62,006 nucleotides of DNA from Phycisphaerales bacterium. Lineage in GTDB: Bacteria > Planctomycetota > Phycisphaerae > UBA1845. The notes beneath the pieces were generated by a model, which was not told where the DNA came from, made no database searches, and saw only the letters and a program-made list of their open reading frames with translations. A program made the position numbers and the translations under genes. The stretch is taken from the NCBI GenBank assembly GCA_020353195.1, contig CP070691.1, forward strand, positions 2,649,354-2,711,359, given 5' to 3'. This document shows, piece by piece, positions 1 to 9,522 of the stretch (within the stretch, counting starts at the first letter, position 1; every line of letters starts with the position of its first letter).

Positions 1-1
1 C

Positions 2-2572
2 GGAGCCGATACCGACTTTGGCAGTCCGGGGTTCCAGGCGCTGCCCGGTTTCGACCTCGACGGCAACCCGAGGTTCGCCGATGATCCGAACACGCCGGAT
101 ACGGGCCAGGGGACACCGCCAATTGTCGACATGGGCGCGTACGAAGGACCCAATCAAGGTTTCATCATTGATCCCGATGTGATCTCCGTGCCGGAGGGTG
201 GCACGGGTGCATTCACGGTTGCCTTGGCGGCGGACCCGCTCGGCACGGTAACCGTCTCGGTGGCTCGTGTGGCGGGTGATCCTGACATCGTCATACAGGA
301 TGGCGCGCTGTTGGCGTTCGATTCCGAGAACTTCACGATTCCGCAAACGGTGACCCTGTTCGCGATCGATGATGTTGATTTCACGAACGACGAGACCATT
401 ATCCGCCTTGAGACGCCTGGATTGCCGCCTGCGGCCATCCTGGCGCTTGAAGCGGATGACGAGCCGGTGCCTGCCGTCGTTTACGTCGACAAACAGGCCG
501 TTGGCGCCGACAGCGGCCTGAGTTGGGCGGACGCGTTCACCGAAGTGCGCGATGCACTGCGGGCCGTCGCGAATCGCCCCGGCGTTTCGGAGGTATGGGC
601 CGCCGCCGGAACGTACACCCCCGCCGGGCCAGGAGGCGATCGAAGGGCGAGTTTCAATCTCGTGCAAGGCGTTTCAATCTATGGTGGCTTCAGCGGAGGG
701 GAAACAGTCCGCGAAGAGAGCTATCCAGCGGGGAACGCGACGATTCTGAGTGGCGACCTCAACGGCGACGACGGTCCGGATTGGGAATGGAATGCAGAGA
801 ACAGCTACCACGTCGTCACGGCAACCGGGCTGGAGCTTTCCGTGGTCCTCGACGGTTTCACCGTTTCTGGCGGCAATGCCAACGGCATTCTGTCTACCGA
901 CAAGTGCGGTGGCGGGATGTACAATCGCTACGCGTCGCCGACGTTGTCTCGCTGCACGTTCAGGAACAACACGGGCGATTACGGCGGAGGGCTTTACAAC
1001 CAGACCGGGCTGGCGATGAAGCTGGCTTATTGCGACTTCATCGCGAACAATGCGGAGGACAAAGGCGGTGGCGTTTACAATGGCGACTTCACCCCGGAGG
1101 CGACCTTTACAAATTGTCGCTTTGCCGGAAACACTGGAACAATCGGCGGGGGTATGGCAAACGAGGTTGACGCAGCCCCCACGTTGATCAATTGCCTGTT
1201 CACCGGAAACGTGGCCAGGTACGAAGGCGGCGGATTCGACAACGACGACAACGCCATGCACCCGAGGCTGATCAACTGTACGTTCAGCGGAAACACTGCA
1301 CTTGGCCCATTCTCGCGGAGGGTCGGCGGGATTCGGAATCATGCATACCAGGAGCTGATACTCACCAACTGCATCCTCTGGGGCAACTCGAATTGGTACG
1401 GCACAGGAGAGCGTGCCCAACTCTCCGGACCTGCTTTCCTGAACTACAGCTGTGTCCAGGGTTGGACCGATTCTCTGGGCGGAACTGGAAACCTCGGGGA
1501 CGACCCGCTGTTCGTGCGAAGTCCTGACGACGGCGGCGACGGCTGGGGCGTCGGTGGCAACGACGATTATGGAGATCTGCATCTGCTGCCCGGCTCACCG
1601 TGCATCGACGCGGGGGACAACGCGGCGGTTCCAGCGGATACGACTGACCTCGATGAGGACGGGGATACGGACGAACCGGTCCCGTTCGACCTGGACGGCG
1701 ATGTCCGCTTCATGGATGACCCGGGCACGTCGGACACTGGAGATGGTGTCCCACCGATCGTGGACATGGGTGCGTACGAATTTCTCCCGGCCTCTCTCGA
1801 TGTCAAGCCCGGATCGTGTCCGAACTCGTTCAACCGCAAGAGTCGGGGCGCGCTGCATACCGCAGTGTGCGGCACCGAGACGTTCGACGTGACGACGATC
1901 GATATCGCGTCGGTTCGGCTCTGTCGGGTCGATGGTATTGGCGGCCAGGTGGCTCCGCACGAAGGGCCGCCGGGACCGCACTCGGTCTTCGATGATGTGG
2001 CGACACCGTACTACGGCGAGTCCTGTCACGAACTCGGGGCGGACGGCATCGTCGATCTGCAGATGCACTTCGAGAACGAGGTGGTCACCGCGGTTCTCGA
2101 GTTGGATGCGCTGGCTCCGGGCGCGATGGTGGAACTGGTCATCAACGGCAGCCTGCTTGACGGGAGGCCGTTCACGACGGAGGCCGACAGGATCCGCCTC
2201 GTGCCGCCGGGGACGCCACCCGGATTGGCTGCTGTTTCATCAACCGTTTGCGAGGTGTGGATCGACGCCTACCCGCTTGATCTTCAGTTGGATGGGGGCG
2301 GGTTCGCCAACTTCGAGCGGAGCTACCCGCAGACTTCCCTGGTCACTCTGACCGCGCCGCGAATGGCTGACGGTCGGCGGTTCGTGCGTTGGGAAGTCAA
2401 CGGGCAGCCGCAGACCGACGGCGAGAGGAGCCTTGGCTTCGAGGTCGTGCGTGACGTGATGGAGGTGACCGCGGTCTACCGCAACCCGGTGGTGGAGCAG
2501 GGGCAGGCTGGCGGCGCCGAGGAAGTGAGTACGGAGCCGATCGGCGGCGCGATGCAGCCACAGGGCCGGTGA
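2..2572 (+). CDS. Secreted parallel beta-helix protein with Calx-beta-like domain (5' end outside window)
   Basis: The frame is open from base 2, so the N terminus lies outside the window and the ATG at 131 is internal. The first residues end with a motif (DGNPRFADDP...PPIVDMGAYE) that recurs near base 1690-1785, where it closes a second right-handed beta-helix; the protein therefore carries at least two helix units. Between them lies a Calx-beta-like segment (SVPEGGTGAFTVALAADP). The second helix has many Gly/Asn-rich short repeats with G-G-G-(M/L/V)-Y-N turns. The C terminus, from about base 1796, is the KPGSCPNSFNRKS module, which is also found at the end of the gene closing at 9335. It is probably a cell-surface or exported adhesin-like protein. 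No enzymatic residues were recognised and the function is unknown. Confidence 0.85.
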   Translation, partial: GADTDFGSPGFQALPGFDLDGNPRFADDPNTPDTGQGTPPIVDMGAYEGPNQGFIIDPDVISVPEGGTGAFTVALAADPLGTVTVSVARVAGDPDIVIQDGALLAFDSENFTIPQTVTLFAIDDVDFTNDETIIRLETPGLPPAAILALEADDEPVPAVVYVDKQAVGADSGLSWADAFTEVRDALRAVANRPGVSEVWAAAGTYTPAGPGGDRRASFNLVQGVSIYGGFSGGETVREESYPAGNATILSGDLNGDDGPDWEWNAENSYHVVTATGLELSVVLDGFTVSGGNANGILSTDKCGGGMYNRYASPTLSRCTFRNNTGDYGGGLYNQTGLAMKLAYCDFIANNAEDKGGGVYNGDFTPEATFTNCRFAGNTGTIGGGMANEVDAAPTLINCLFTGNVARYEGGGFDNDDNAMHPRLINCTFSGNTALGPFSRRVGGIRNHAYQELILTNCILWGNSNWYGTGERAQLSGPAFLNYSCVQGWTDSLGGTGNLGDDPLFVRSPDDGGDGWGVGGNDDYGDLHLLPGSPCIDAGDNAAVPADTTDLDEDGDTDEPVPFDLDGDVRFMDDPGTSDTGDGVPPIVDMGAYEFLPASLDVKPGSCPNSFNRKSRGALHTAVCGTETFDVTTIDIASVRLCRVDGIGGQVAPHEGPPGPHSVFDDVATPYYGESCHELGADGIVDLQMHFENEVVTAVLELDALAPGAMVELVINGSLLDGRPFTTEADRIRLVPPGTPPGLAAVSSTVCEVWIDAYPLDLQLDGGGFANFERSYPQTSLVTLTAPRMADGRRFVRWEVNGQPQTDGERSLGFEVVRDVMEVTAVYRNPVVEQGQAGGAEEVSTEPIGGAMQPQGR
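1796..2572 (+). repeat. Duplicated C-terminal module, copy 1
   Basis: This segment codes for about 258 residues beginning LDVKPGSCPNSFNRKSRG and ending GGAMQPQGR. It is closely similar in DNA and protein to copy 2 at 8559-9335. Both copies end a gene and both are followed immediately by a TGA stop. The part beginning KPGSCPN resembles modules common at the ends of planctomycete surface proteins. Confidence 0.85.
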
Positions 2573-2716
2573 TGGGAGCCGGAAGTGAGTTCCCAAGCGC
2601 CCCCCCTTCAGGAGCAGCAGTTCCGGCGGGGGACGTCGGATCGGGACCAAGGGGCTTTCCCGTGCAGAGCACGTTGTCTGCCTTGTCGGCCCATCCGGGC
2701 AAAGAAGGAATAAGCC

Positions 2717-5680
2717 ATGTCTCGTCTGTTTTCTGTTTGCATGCTCACGGTACTGCCTGCCGTCGTGCTCCTGGTAGTCGCCACGACCATTGTACAAGCC
2801 CAGACCACTTGCCATGTGGACGACGACGCACCGAGCGATCCGGGGCCGGGCGATCCAACGGTCAGCGATCCGCTAGAGGATGGATCCGCCCAGCCTCCAT
2901 CTGTTACCGTTCCCATCACTGCGGGGGCAAGGGAATCTCCGGTGATGGACCGCGTGACTGTGGATCCGCCGGAGATCAGGGCGGGGCACCGGGAGCAGAT
3001 CGATGATCCTCCCGGGGTTGTGCCCGACAGGAGATCCGTAGCGCGCGGGGCATCCCGTAGCACTTGGACGGTCGGGTCGTATACGAGCATACAGGTGAAC
3101 GTGGATGCGTCGGGCGCGAACATTCCCGACGATGCGGCCAACGAACCGTCGATCGCCATCGATCCGACGAACCCCGGACGGATCGTGATTGGCTGGCGGC
3201 AGTTCGACACGATCGCGTCCAACTTCCGCCAGGCCGGTTGGGCCTACAGTCACGATGCCGGCCACTCGTGGACGTTTCCCGGCGTCTTGCAGCCGGGCGT
3301 CTTCCGGAGCGACCCGGTCCTGGATAGCGACACCGACGGCAACTTCTATTACCAGAGTGCCAGGCTCACGTCCACGGGTGACGTGACCAACGAGATATTC
3401 AGATCAACGGACGGCGGCATATCCTGGGAGGCTCCGCTCCCCGCGTACGGCGGTGACAAGAATTGGATGGTTATCGATCGCACCGACAGTATGGGGCGCG
3501 GCAATATCTACGCCATTTGGCAGCGGTTCTCCAACTGCTGCGGCGACGACACATTCACGCGGAGCACAAATGGCGGCGCGAGTTTCATCTACCCTATTCA
3601 CATACCAGGTTCGCCCACGTTCGGCACGATTGCCGTCGGGCCCGATGGCGAGGTCTACGCTGCTGGTATTGAAGCCATTAACTTCCAAAACTTCGATGTA
3701 TTCATCGTGGCTAAGTCGACTGACGCCTGCGATCCATCAATGACACCCAGTTTCGTGACCACGTACATTGACCTCGGCGGGAGCCTCCGTTTCGGCATCG
3801 GCCCCAATCCGGACGGTCTCCTGGGGCAGGCATGGGTGGCCACCGACCACTCCAGCGGGGCGACGCGCGGGAACGTGTACGCGCTCTGCTCCGTCGATCC
3901 GGCGGGGCCGGACCCGCTCGACGTCATGTTCACACGAAGCACCGACGGCGGTTCGACGTGGAGCAACCCAGTCCAGGTGAACGACGTGCGCTCGGGGTGG
4001 CAGTGGTTCGGGACCATGTCGGTGGCACCAACCGGACGGATCGACGTGATCTGGAACGACACGCGGAACGACCCCACCGGAAACGAGTCCGAGGTGTACT
4101 ACTCCTATTCCGAAGACGCAGGTGTCACCTGGTCGACCAACGAGCCGGTCAGCCTCCCGTTCAACCATTTCCTCGGCTACCCCAACCAGTACAAGCTCGG
4201 CGACTACTACGACATGATTTCCGATGACTTGGGCGTCAGTTTGGCCTATGCGGCGACGTTCAACGGGGAGCAGGACGTCTATTACCTGCGGATCGAGGCA
4301 TTTGACTGCAATGGGAACGGCATCCCCGATACGATTGACATTGCTGAAGGAACCAGCATGGACTGCCAGCCCAACGGCCACCCCGACGAATGCGACATTG
4401 ATGACGGTATGAGCTGGGACTGCAACAACAGCGGAATTCCCGATGAATGCGACGTGGCCGAGGGGACCAGCGAGGACTGCAACGGCGACATCGTGCCCGA
4501 TGAGTGCCAGATCACCGGCAACGACTGCAACGGCAATGTCGTGCCCGACGACTGCGAACCCGACTGCAACGGGAACGACATTCCCGACGATTGCGACATC
4601 GCCGGCGATCCGGGCCTGGACCTCAACGTCAACGGCATCCCCGACTCCTGCGAAGCCGAGCCCCGCCTCGAGTGCGGCGTCGTTGCCGTGGGCGATTCTG
4701 CGGTCACAGTGCCTCTGAACAACACGTACGACAGCCCCGTTGTCGTCTGCTCCGCGCAGTATGACAACAACACACTGCCTGTCGTCACCCGTGTCAGCAA
4801 CGTCACCCCCACGAGCTTCGACGTGCACCTCCAGAACCCGTCCGGCAACCCCGTGACGACGGACAACGTCAGCTACCTGGTGATCGAGGAGGGCGTGAGC
4901 ACGATCGATGGCGTAGAGTTCGAGGCCTGGACGTACACCTCGACCGTCGTAGACCTGAATCTCAGCTGGGTCGGCGAACTGCAGCGCCATAAGCGAAGCC
5001 ATGTCAACCCTGTCGTGCTCGGGCAGGTGATGAGCGAGAACGATCCTGACTGGTCCGTGTTCTGGTGTCAGGGGGCGACCGCCGGCGATCCCCCGAGCCC
5101 AACGCTCCTGCGCACCGGCAAGCACGTCGGCTCGGACCTCGACGTGACCCGCGCGCCGGAGACGGTCGGCGTCATCGTGACCGAAGCCGGTCACTCTACG
5201 ATCGGCGGCGTGGGGTTCGAGGCCCGGCTGGGCGACGCCACGGTCCAGGGCGTCGATAACGCACCACCGTATCCGTATTCGTTTGACACGGCCTTTGCGA
5301 CCGCGCCGACGGTGGCTGTGGTGAGCCAGGCGGGGATGATCGGGGCCGATGGATCCTGGGCCCAGGCCTACGGTCCGACGCTCGCTACGACCACGACGCT
5401 GAACCTCTCGCTGGACGAGGACCAGCTTGAAGACACGGAGCGTCGGCATACGCCCGAGCGCGTCGCCTACGCGGTGTTTGAGCACCCGTTGGTCTACCCG
5501 TCCGTCGGCGATGGCGATTTCGATCTTGATGGTGACGTGGACCTGAAGGACTTCGGCGGTTTCCAGGTCTGCTTCGACCAGACTGCGGGCGGCGGGTGTC
5601 AGCCTGGCGACATGAACGGCGATGATTTCATTGACGCCGCCGACATTGCGCCGTTCGTCAACACCCTGATCGGCCCGTAA
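2717..5680 (+). CDS. Secreted BNR/sialidase-fold protein with DCNGNGIPDE repeats and C-terminal dockerin-like domain
   Basis: The protein has 987 residues and starts with a signal peptide (MSRLFSVCMLTVLPAVVLLV, cleavage after about AQA). The start is supported by AAGGA upstream of the ATG. Residues about 130-530 carry repeated Asp-box-like motifs (S-x-D-G-G-x-S/T-W), the mark of a sialidase/BNR beta-propeller. Residues about 530-648 are seven Asp/Asn-rich loops of the DCNGNGIPDE type, likely to bind calcium. A beta-rich domain with H-type-lectin flavour follows (about 650-940). The last 55 residues are dockerin-like (DGDVDLKDFGGF and NGDDFIDAADI). No hydrolase catalytic triad was identified, so binding is as likely as catalysis. 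It lies 145 bp after the preceding gene and 58 bp before the next one, on the same strand. Confidence 0.8.
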   Translation: MSRLFSVCMLTVLPAVVLLVVATTIVQAQTTCHVDDDAPSDPGPGDPTVSDPLEDGSAQPPSVTVPITAGARESPVMDRVTVDPPEIRAGHREQIDDPPGVVPDRRSVARGASRSTWTVGSYTSIQVNVDASGANIPDDAANEPSIAIDPTNPGRIVIGWRQFDTIASNFRQAGWAYSHDAGHSWTFPGVLQPGVFRSDPVLDSDTDGNFYYQSARLTSTGDVTNEIFRSTDGGISWEAPLPAYGGDKNWMVIDRTDSMGRGNIYAIWQRFSNCCGDDTFTRSTNGGASFIYPIHIPGSPTFGTIAVGPDGEVYAAGIEAINFQNFDVFIVAKSTDACDPSMTPSFVTTYIDLGGSLRFGIGPNPDGLLGQAWVATDHSSGATRGNVYALCSVDPAGPDPLDVMFTRSTDGGSTWSNPVQVNDVRSGWQWFGTMSVAPTGRIDVIWNDTRNDPTGNESEVYYSYSEDAGVTWSTNEPVSLPFNHFLGYPNQYKLGDYYDMISDDLGVSLAYAATFNGEQDVYYLRIEAFDCNGNGIPDTIDIAEGTSMDCQPNGHPDECDIDDGMSWDCNNSGIPDECDVAEGTSEDCNGDIVPDECQITGNDCNGNVVPDDCEPDCNGNDIPDDCDIAGDPGLDLNVNGIPDSCEAEPRLECGVVAVGDSAVTVPLNNTYDSPVVVCSAQYDNNTLPVVTRVSNVTPTSFDVHLQNPSGNPVTTDNVSYLVIEEGVSTIDGVEFEAWTYTSTVVDLNLSWVGELQRHKRSHVNPVVLGQVMSENDPDWSVFWCQGATAGDPPSPTLLRTGKHVGSDLDVTRAPETVGVIVTEAGHSTIGGVGFEARLGDATVQGVDNAPPYPYSFDTAFATAPTVAVVSQAGMIGADGSWAQAYGPTLATTTTLNLSLDEDQLEDTERRHTPERVAYAVFEHPLVYPSVGDGDFDLDGDVDLKDFGGFQVCFDQTAGGGCQPGDMNGDDFIDAADIAPFVNTLIGP
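4304..4659 (+). repeat. Seven tandem Asp-rich calcium-loop repeats inside the BNR protein
   Basis: About 350 bp code for seven units starting D-C-N-x-x-x-I/V-P-D, each followed by a spacer of 6-12 residues. Spacer length varies, so this is a protein-level repeat rather than a perfect DNA tandem repeat. Units of this kind are common in planctomycete secreted proteins and resemble thrombospondin type-3 calcium loops. Confidence 0.75.
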
Positions 5681-5738
5681 CGTCGGCCACGAACCGGCAG
5701 CTGGCAAACATCGGTTCAGACATGAGAGAGAAATCACA

Positions 5739-8700
5739 ATGAAGCGCGCTTTTGGCGGGAACGAAGGAATGCGGCTTCAAATCGTAGCCGGTTTCGCGGC
5801 CGTTGCGCTCACGCTTGGCCTTGGAGGGTTCTCTGCCGATGCTCGGCAGATGTATTGGACTGATATGGGAACCGACAAGATCCAACGTTCCAATCTGGAT
5901 GGTTCGGGCGTCAATGACGTGTTGTCTCCGGTGCTCCACATGCCGGGCGGGATTGCCTTGGACCCTGCGGGGGGCAAGATGTACTGGACGGATTGGGAGA
6001 AACGGAAGATTCAGCGCGCGAACCTCGATGGGTTGGGCATCGAAGACCTTGTTACCCTCGGGCCGATCTCACCGTGGGCAATTGCCCTCGATCCCACCGA
6101 CGGCAAAATGTACTGGACTGCCGTCGGAAGCGATTTCGAAGACGGGGCGATCCAGCGAGCCAATCTGGACGGCTCCAACGTCGAGACGGTCATCACCTCC
6201 GGTGATACGTCGCACCCGGGAGGAATCGCCCTCGACCTAGCTGCCGGGAAGATGTACTGGATTGACTGGAGTGATCCGTATTCTCCCAGAATCCGGCGGG
6301 CCAATCTGGATGGCTCAGGTATTGAAGACCTCATTACGGCCGGCTTAAATGACCCGAAGTACATTGCCCTCGACTTGGGCGCGGGGAAGATGTACTGGAC
6401 GGATGGCGCAGGACGCAAAATTCAGCGCGCCAACCTGGATGGATCGAATCTCGAAGATGTTCTCACAACGGGTTCAAGTTGCCCACTGGACATCGCGCTC
6501 GATTCGAGCGGGGGGAAACTGTATTGGCTTGATGCTCATGTGATTCACCGAGCTGACTTCGATGGGTCAGACGTTGAAGATCTTATCACCTTATGGGGAG
6601 GGGTATTCGAGTCATTCGGCCTTGCCCTTGATTTGACCTCGGGGCAGATCTACTGGACCGAAGCCAATACCGACTGCACTACTGGTCCAGCGAGAATCCG
6701 GCGTGCGAGTCTCGATGGATCAGCCATCGAAGACGTCATCGGAACGGGCATTTTCTCCCCTTTGGCGCTGGCGCTCGACTTGGGCGCGGGCAAGGTGTAT
6801 TGGACGAACGGAGATCCTGACGATTGCGAGGTGGGCGCGATGCTGCGCGCCGATCTGGATGGCTCGAACGTTGAAGACGTCACAACGGCTCCGGGTGTTC
6901 CGCAGTCAGTAGCACTCGACCTAGTGGCCACCAAGATCTACTGGCATGATGGCTACGATGGAATTATCCGACGCGCGAACCTTGATGCGTCAGATGTCGA
7001 AGACCTCATCGACACAGGCTGCGAGTACTCCGCGATTGCCCTGGACACGGCCGCCGGCAAGATCTACTGGACTGAGCCCTGCCATTACGTGGTCCGCCGC
7101 GCGAACCTGGACGGGTCCGATGTCGAAGAACTCGTCACGGGACAAACTGGCCTGTACTCCGGACAGGGGATAGTGCTCGACGTCGGCGCGGGCAAGATGT
7201 ATTGGAGTCATAATCGCTACATACAACGTGCCAGTCTGGATGGCTCGAACATCGAAGTCCTCGTCTCACTGGCCGCGGATTCGGGTGCACCAATGGGAAT
7301 TGCTCTCGACGTTGCCGCGGGCAAGATGTACTGGACTGCTCACTACTCGCATCCATACGCAGCCAAGGTTCAGCGCGCCAATCTCGACGGTTCAGATATC
7401 GAAGACCTGGTTACGCTCGCGTTTCCTTCGGACCTCAGGGGGATCGCTCTCGACCTTCGCGTCGCCGCTGACCTTGACTGGGACGGCGATGTGGACCTGG
7501 ATGACTACGAACTATGGCTGACATGTCTGGCCGGACCGGGCGTGCCGGCAGTCGGCGGATGTCAGCACGGTGATCTCGACCGAGACAGTGACGTCGACCT
7601 GGAGGACTACGCCCTCTTCCAGCGGGGATTCACAGGGCCGCTGCCGCCTCCCATCGTGCTGGACACCGTCCGAATCGGGAACCCTGGCAATGCTGACGAC
7701 ACGCATGACGATGGCCACGGCGGCGTGGACTACGTCTACAACATCGGCAAGTACGAGGTAACCGCGGGCCAGTACACCGTGTTTCTCAACGCCGTGGCGG
7801 CGACAGACACGTATTCGCTGTATAGCATGTACATGGATGTCGACTACTACGATCAGGCCTGTAACATCGTCCGCACCGGTTCGTCCGGCAGCTATACGTA
7901 CAGCGTGGCCCCGGACTGGGCGAACCGGCCGGTGACCTTCGTTTCCTGGGGTGACGCGGCGCGGTTCGCCAACTGGCTCCACAACGGGCAGCCGACGGGA
8001 GACCAGGACCTGACGACTACCGAAGACGGGTCCTACTATCTTGACGGTGCGATGACCAACGGCGAGTTGTTGTTGATCACCCGCGAGCCCGATGCCACGT
8101 GGGTAATCCCCACCGAGGACGAATGGTACAAGGCGGCATATCACAGGAACGACGGCGTAACAGGCAACTACTGGACCTTTCCCACGGGCACCTACAGCCC
8201 CCCGAGCAACGATCTTGTAGACCCCGACCCGGGCAACAACGCGACGTATCTCAGCTACGACGGTAGTTGGTACCACACGATCGGCAGCCCGTACTACCGC
8301 ACGGAGGTCGGTGCTCACGAGAACTCGGACAGCCCCTACGGCACGTACGACCAGGGCGGGAACGTGTGGGAGTGGAATGAGAGCATCGTTGATTATGGGT
8401 GGCCATATCCTGATGGGTATCGCGGGATTCGTGGGGGGGCATTCGACATTCCCTTCCTCTTCCTGCACGCGGCGTGTCGCAACAGGAACAACCCGTCTCA
8501 CGACGGTGACAACCTCGGGTTCCGTGTCGCCGAGGTTCCCGAACCCGTGGTGCTTTCGCTGGACATCAAGCCCGGTTCCTGCCCGAACTCGTTCAACCGC
8601 AAGAGTCGCGGCGTGCTGCATACGGCCGTGTGTGGCACCGAGACCTTCGACGTGACGACGATCGATATCGCGTCGGTCCGGCTCTTGCGCGCGGACGGTG

Positions 8701-9335
8701 TCGGCGGTGAGGTGGCTCCGCACGAAGGGCCGCCGGGGCCGCACTCCTTCTTCGACGACGTGGCCACACCGTACTACGGCGAGTCCTGTCACGAGCTCGG
8801 AGCGGATGGTATCATCGATCTGCAGATGCACTTCGAGAACGAGGTGGTCACCACCGTTCTCGACCTCGATGCGCTGGCCCCGGGCGCGGTGGTGGAACTG
8901 CTCATCAACGGCAGCCTGCTTGACGGCACCCCGTTCACGACGGAGGGAGACAGCATCCGCCTCGTGCCGCCGGGCGGGCCGCCCGGGTTGGTCGCGATTC
9001 GGTCGACCGTACCGGACGTGTGGATCGACGCGTATCCGCTGGACCTCCAGTTGGACGACGGCGGGTTCGCCGACTTCGAGCGGAGCTACCCTCAGAGCAC
9101 CGTGGTTACGTACATTGCGCCGCGGATGGCTGACGGTGTGCGGTTCGCATATTGGCAGATCGACGGCCAGCCGCAGGCGCGCGGTCAGACTGCCGTCAGC
9201 TTCGAGGTCGTCGGTGAGGTGACGGAGGCGGACGCAGTCTTCCGCAACCCGACGCTTGAGGGAGTTCAGGGAACTCCGGTCGAGCCAATCGAGATGCAGC
9301 CGATCGGCAGCATGATGCAGCCACAAGGCCGGTGA
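5739..9335 (+). CDS. Secreted mosaic: 12 YWTD propeller repeats, dockerin-like, FGE-fold, C-terminal module
   Basis: The protein has 1198 residues with an N-terminal signal sequence. The ATG at 5739 follows GAGAGA; an in-frame ATG ten codons later would also give a signal peptide. Twelve repeats of K-(M/I/V)-Y-W-T-(D/E) ... ANLDGS-x-(V/I)-ED fill about residues 38-575. This is the pattern of LDL-receptor class B propellers, and twelve blades would make two six-bladed propellers. A dockerin-like pair of calcium loops follows (DGDVDLDDY and DSDVDLEDY). Then comes a formylglycine-generating-enzyme/sulfatase-modifying fold (about 640-930; GGNVWEWNE, RGGAF, NLGFRV). The copper-binding cysteine pair of true FGE is not visible, so this domain is probably not catalytic. 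The last 258 residues are the same module that ends the gene at 2572. It is likely cell-surface or exported; its ligand is unknown. Confidence 0.82.
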   Translation: MKRAFGGNEGMRLQIVAGFAAVALTLGLGGFSADARQMYWTDMGTDKIQRSNLDGSGVNDVLSPVLHMPGGIALDPAGGKMYWTDWEKRKIQRANLDGLGIEDLVTLGPISPWAIALDPTDGKMYWTAVGSDFEDGAIQRANLDGSNVETVITSGDTSHPGGIALDLAAGKMYWIDWSDPYSPRIRRANLDGSGIEDLITAGLNDPKYIALDLGAGKMYWTDGAGRKIQRANLDGSNLEDVLTTGSSCPLDIALDSSGGKLYWLDAHVIHRADFDGSDVEDLITLWGGVFESFGLALDLTSGQIYWTEANTDCTTGPARIRRASLDGSAIEDVIGTGIFSPLALALDLGAGKVYWTNGDPDDCEVGAMLRADLDGSNVEDVTTAPGVPQSVALDLVATKIYWHDGYDGIIRRANLDASDVEDLIDTGCEYSAIALDTAAGKIYWTEPCHYVVRRANLDGSDVEELVTGQTGLYSGQGIVLDVGAGKMYWSHNRYIQRASLDGSNIEVLVSLAADSGAPMGIALDVAAGKMYWTAHYSHPYAAKVQRANLDGSDIEDLVTLAFPSDLRGIALDLRVAADLDWDGDVDLDDYELWLTCLAGPGVPAVGGCQHGDLDRDSDVDLEDYALFQRGFTGPLPPPIVLDTVRIGNPGNADDTHDDGHGGVDYVYNIGKYEVTAGQYTVFLNAVAATDTYSLYSMYMDVDYYDQACNIVRTGSSGSYTYSVAPDWANRPVTFVSWGDAARFANWLHNGQPTGDQDLTTTEDGSYYLDGAMTNGELLLITREPDATWVIPTEDEWYKAAYHRNDGVTGNYWTFPTGTYSPPSNDLVDPDPGNNATYLSYDGSWYHTIGSPYYRTEVGAHENSDSPYGTYDQGGNVWEWNESIVDYGWPYPDGYRGIRGGAFDIPFLFLHAACRNRNNPSHDGDNLGFRVAEVPEPVVLSLDIKPGSCPNSFNRKSRGVLHTAVCGTETFDVTTIDIASVRLLRADGVGGEVAPHEGPPGPHSFFDDVATPYYGESCHELGADGIIDLQMHFENEVVTTVLDLDALAPGAVVELLINGSLLDGTPFTTEGDSIRLVPPGGPPGLVAIRSTVPDVWIDAYPLDLQLDDGGFADFERSYPQSTVVTYIAPRMADGVRFAYWQIDGQPQARGQTAVSFEVVGEVTEADAVFRNPTLEGVQGTPVEPIEMQPIGSMMQPQGR
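5850..7464 (+). repeat. Twelve YWTD (LDL-receptor class B type) repeats
   Basis: Twelve repeats of about 40-48 codons share codon-level similarity (for example repeated 'aagatgtactggact' and 'gccaatctggatggctc'). This suggests expansion by tandem duplication followed by drift in unit length. Confidence 0.8.
8559..9335 (+). repeat. Duplicated C-terminal module, copy 2
   Basis: This is the partner of 1796-2572. It codes for the segment starting LDIKPGSCPNSFNRKSRG and ending SMMQPQGR. Long stretches are the same in DNA, for example around the codons for HEGPPGPHS and the codons for YYGESCHELGADGI. Confidence 0.85.
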
Positions 9336-9366
9336 TTAGAACCAGATATCGCTTTTGTCACTTGAC

Positions 9367-9522
9367 TCACCGGGCCCGCCTTCTCCTGTAACTGTTGATC
9401 TGCCGCGGTTGATGCTTCGACCACCCGGGCCGGTACGCCTGTCTCTTCTTGTGGCCGCGGATAGACTGGCGGAACCCGAAGAGCGCGGCGAGAGTCTCGA
9501 TCAGTGCGGTCGATACGTTCAT
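9367..9522 (-). CDS. Possible small basic protein (51 aa)
   Basis: On the minus strand an ATG at 9522 is preceded by GGAGAG six bases upstream. It opens a 51-codon frame starting MNVSTALIETLAALFGFRQS. The first half is amphipathic to hydrophobic and the second half is rich in Arg and Lys (RRRRAR at the end). The product is not recognised. It lies in the gap between the surface-protein genes and the truncated BatA-like gene. The ribosome-binding site and sensible composition argue for a real gene; the short length and lack of a family argue against. Confidence 0.35.
   Translation of the reverse strand: MNVSTALIETLAALFGFRQSIRGHKKRQAYRPGWSKHQPRQINSYRRRRAR

Noticed and set aside
3737..5737. Long antisense frame (666 codons) over the BNR protein gene
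   Set aside because: It is the mirror of a GC-rich gene with strong codon bias; its sequence has no domain and the sense gene has a signal peptide and clear repeats.
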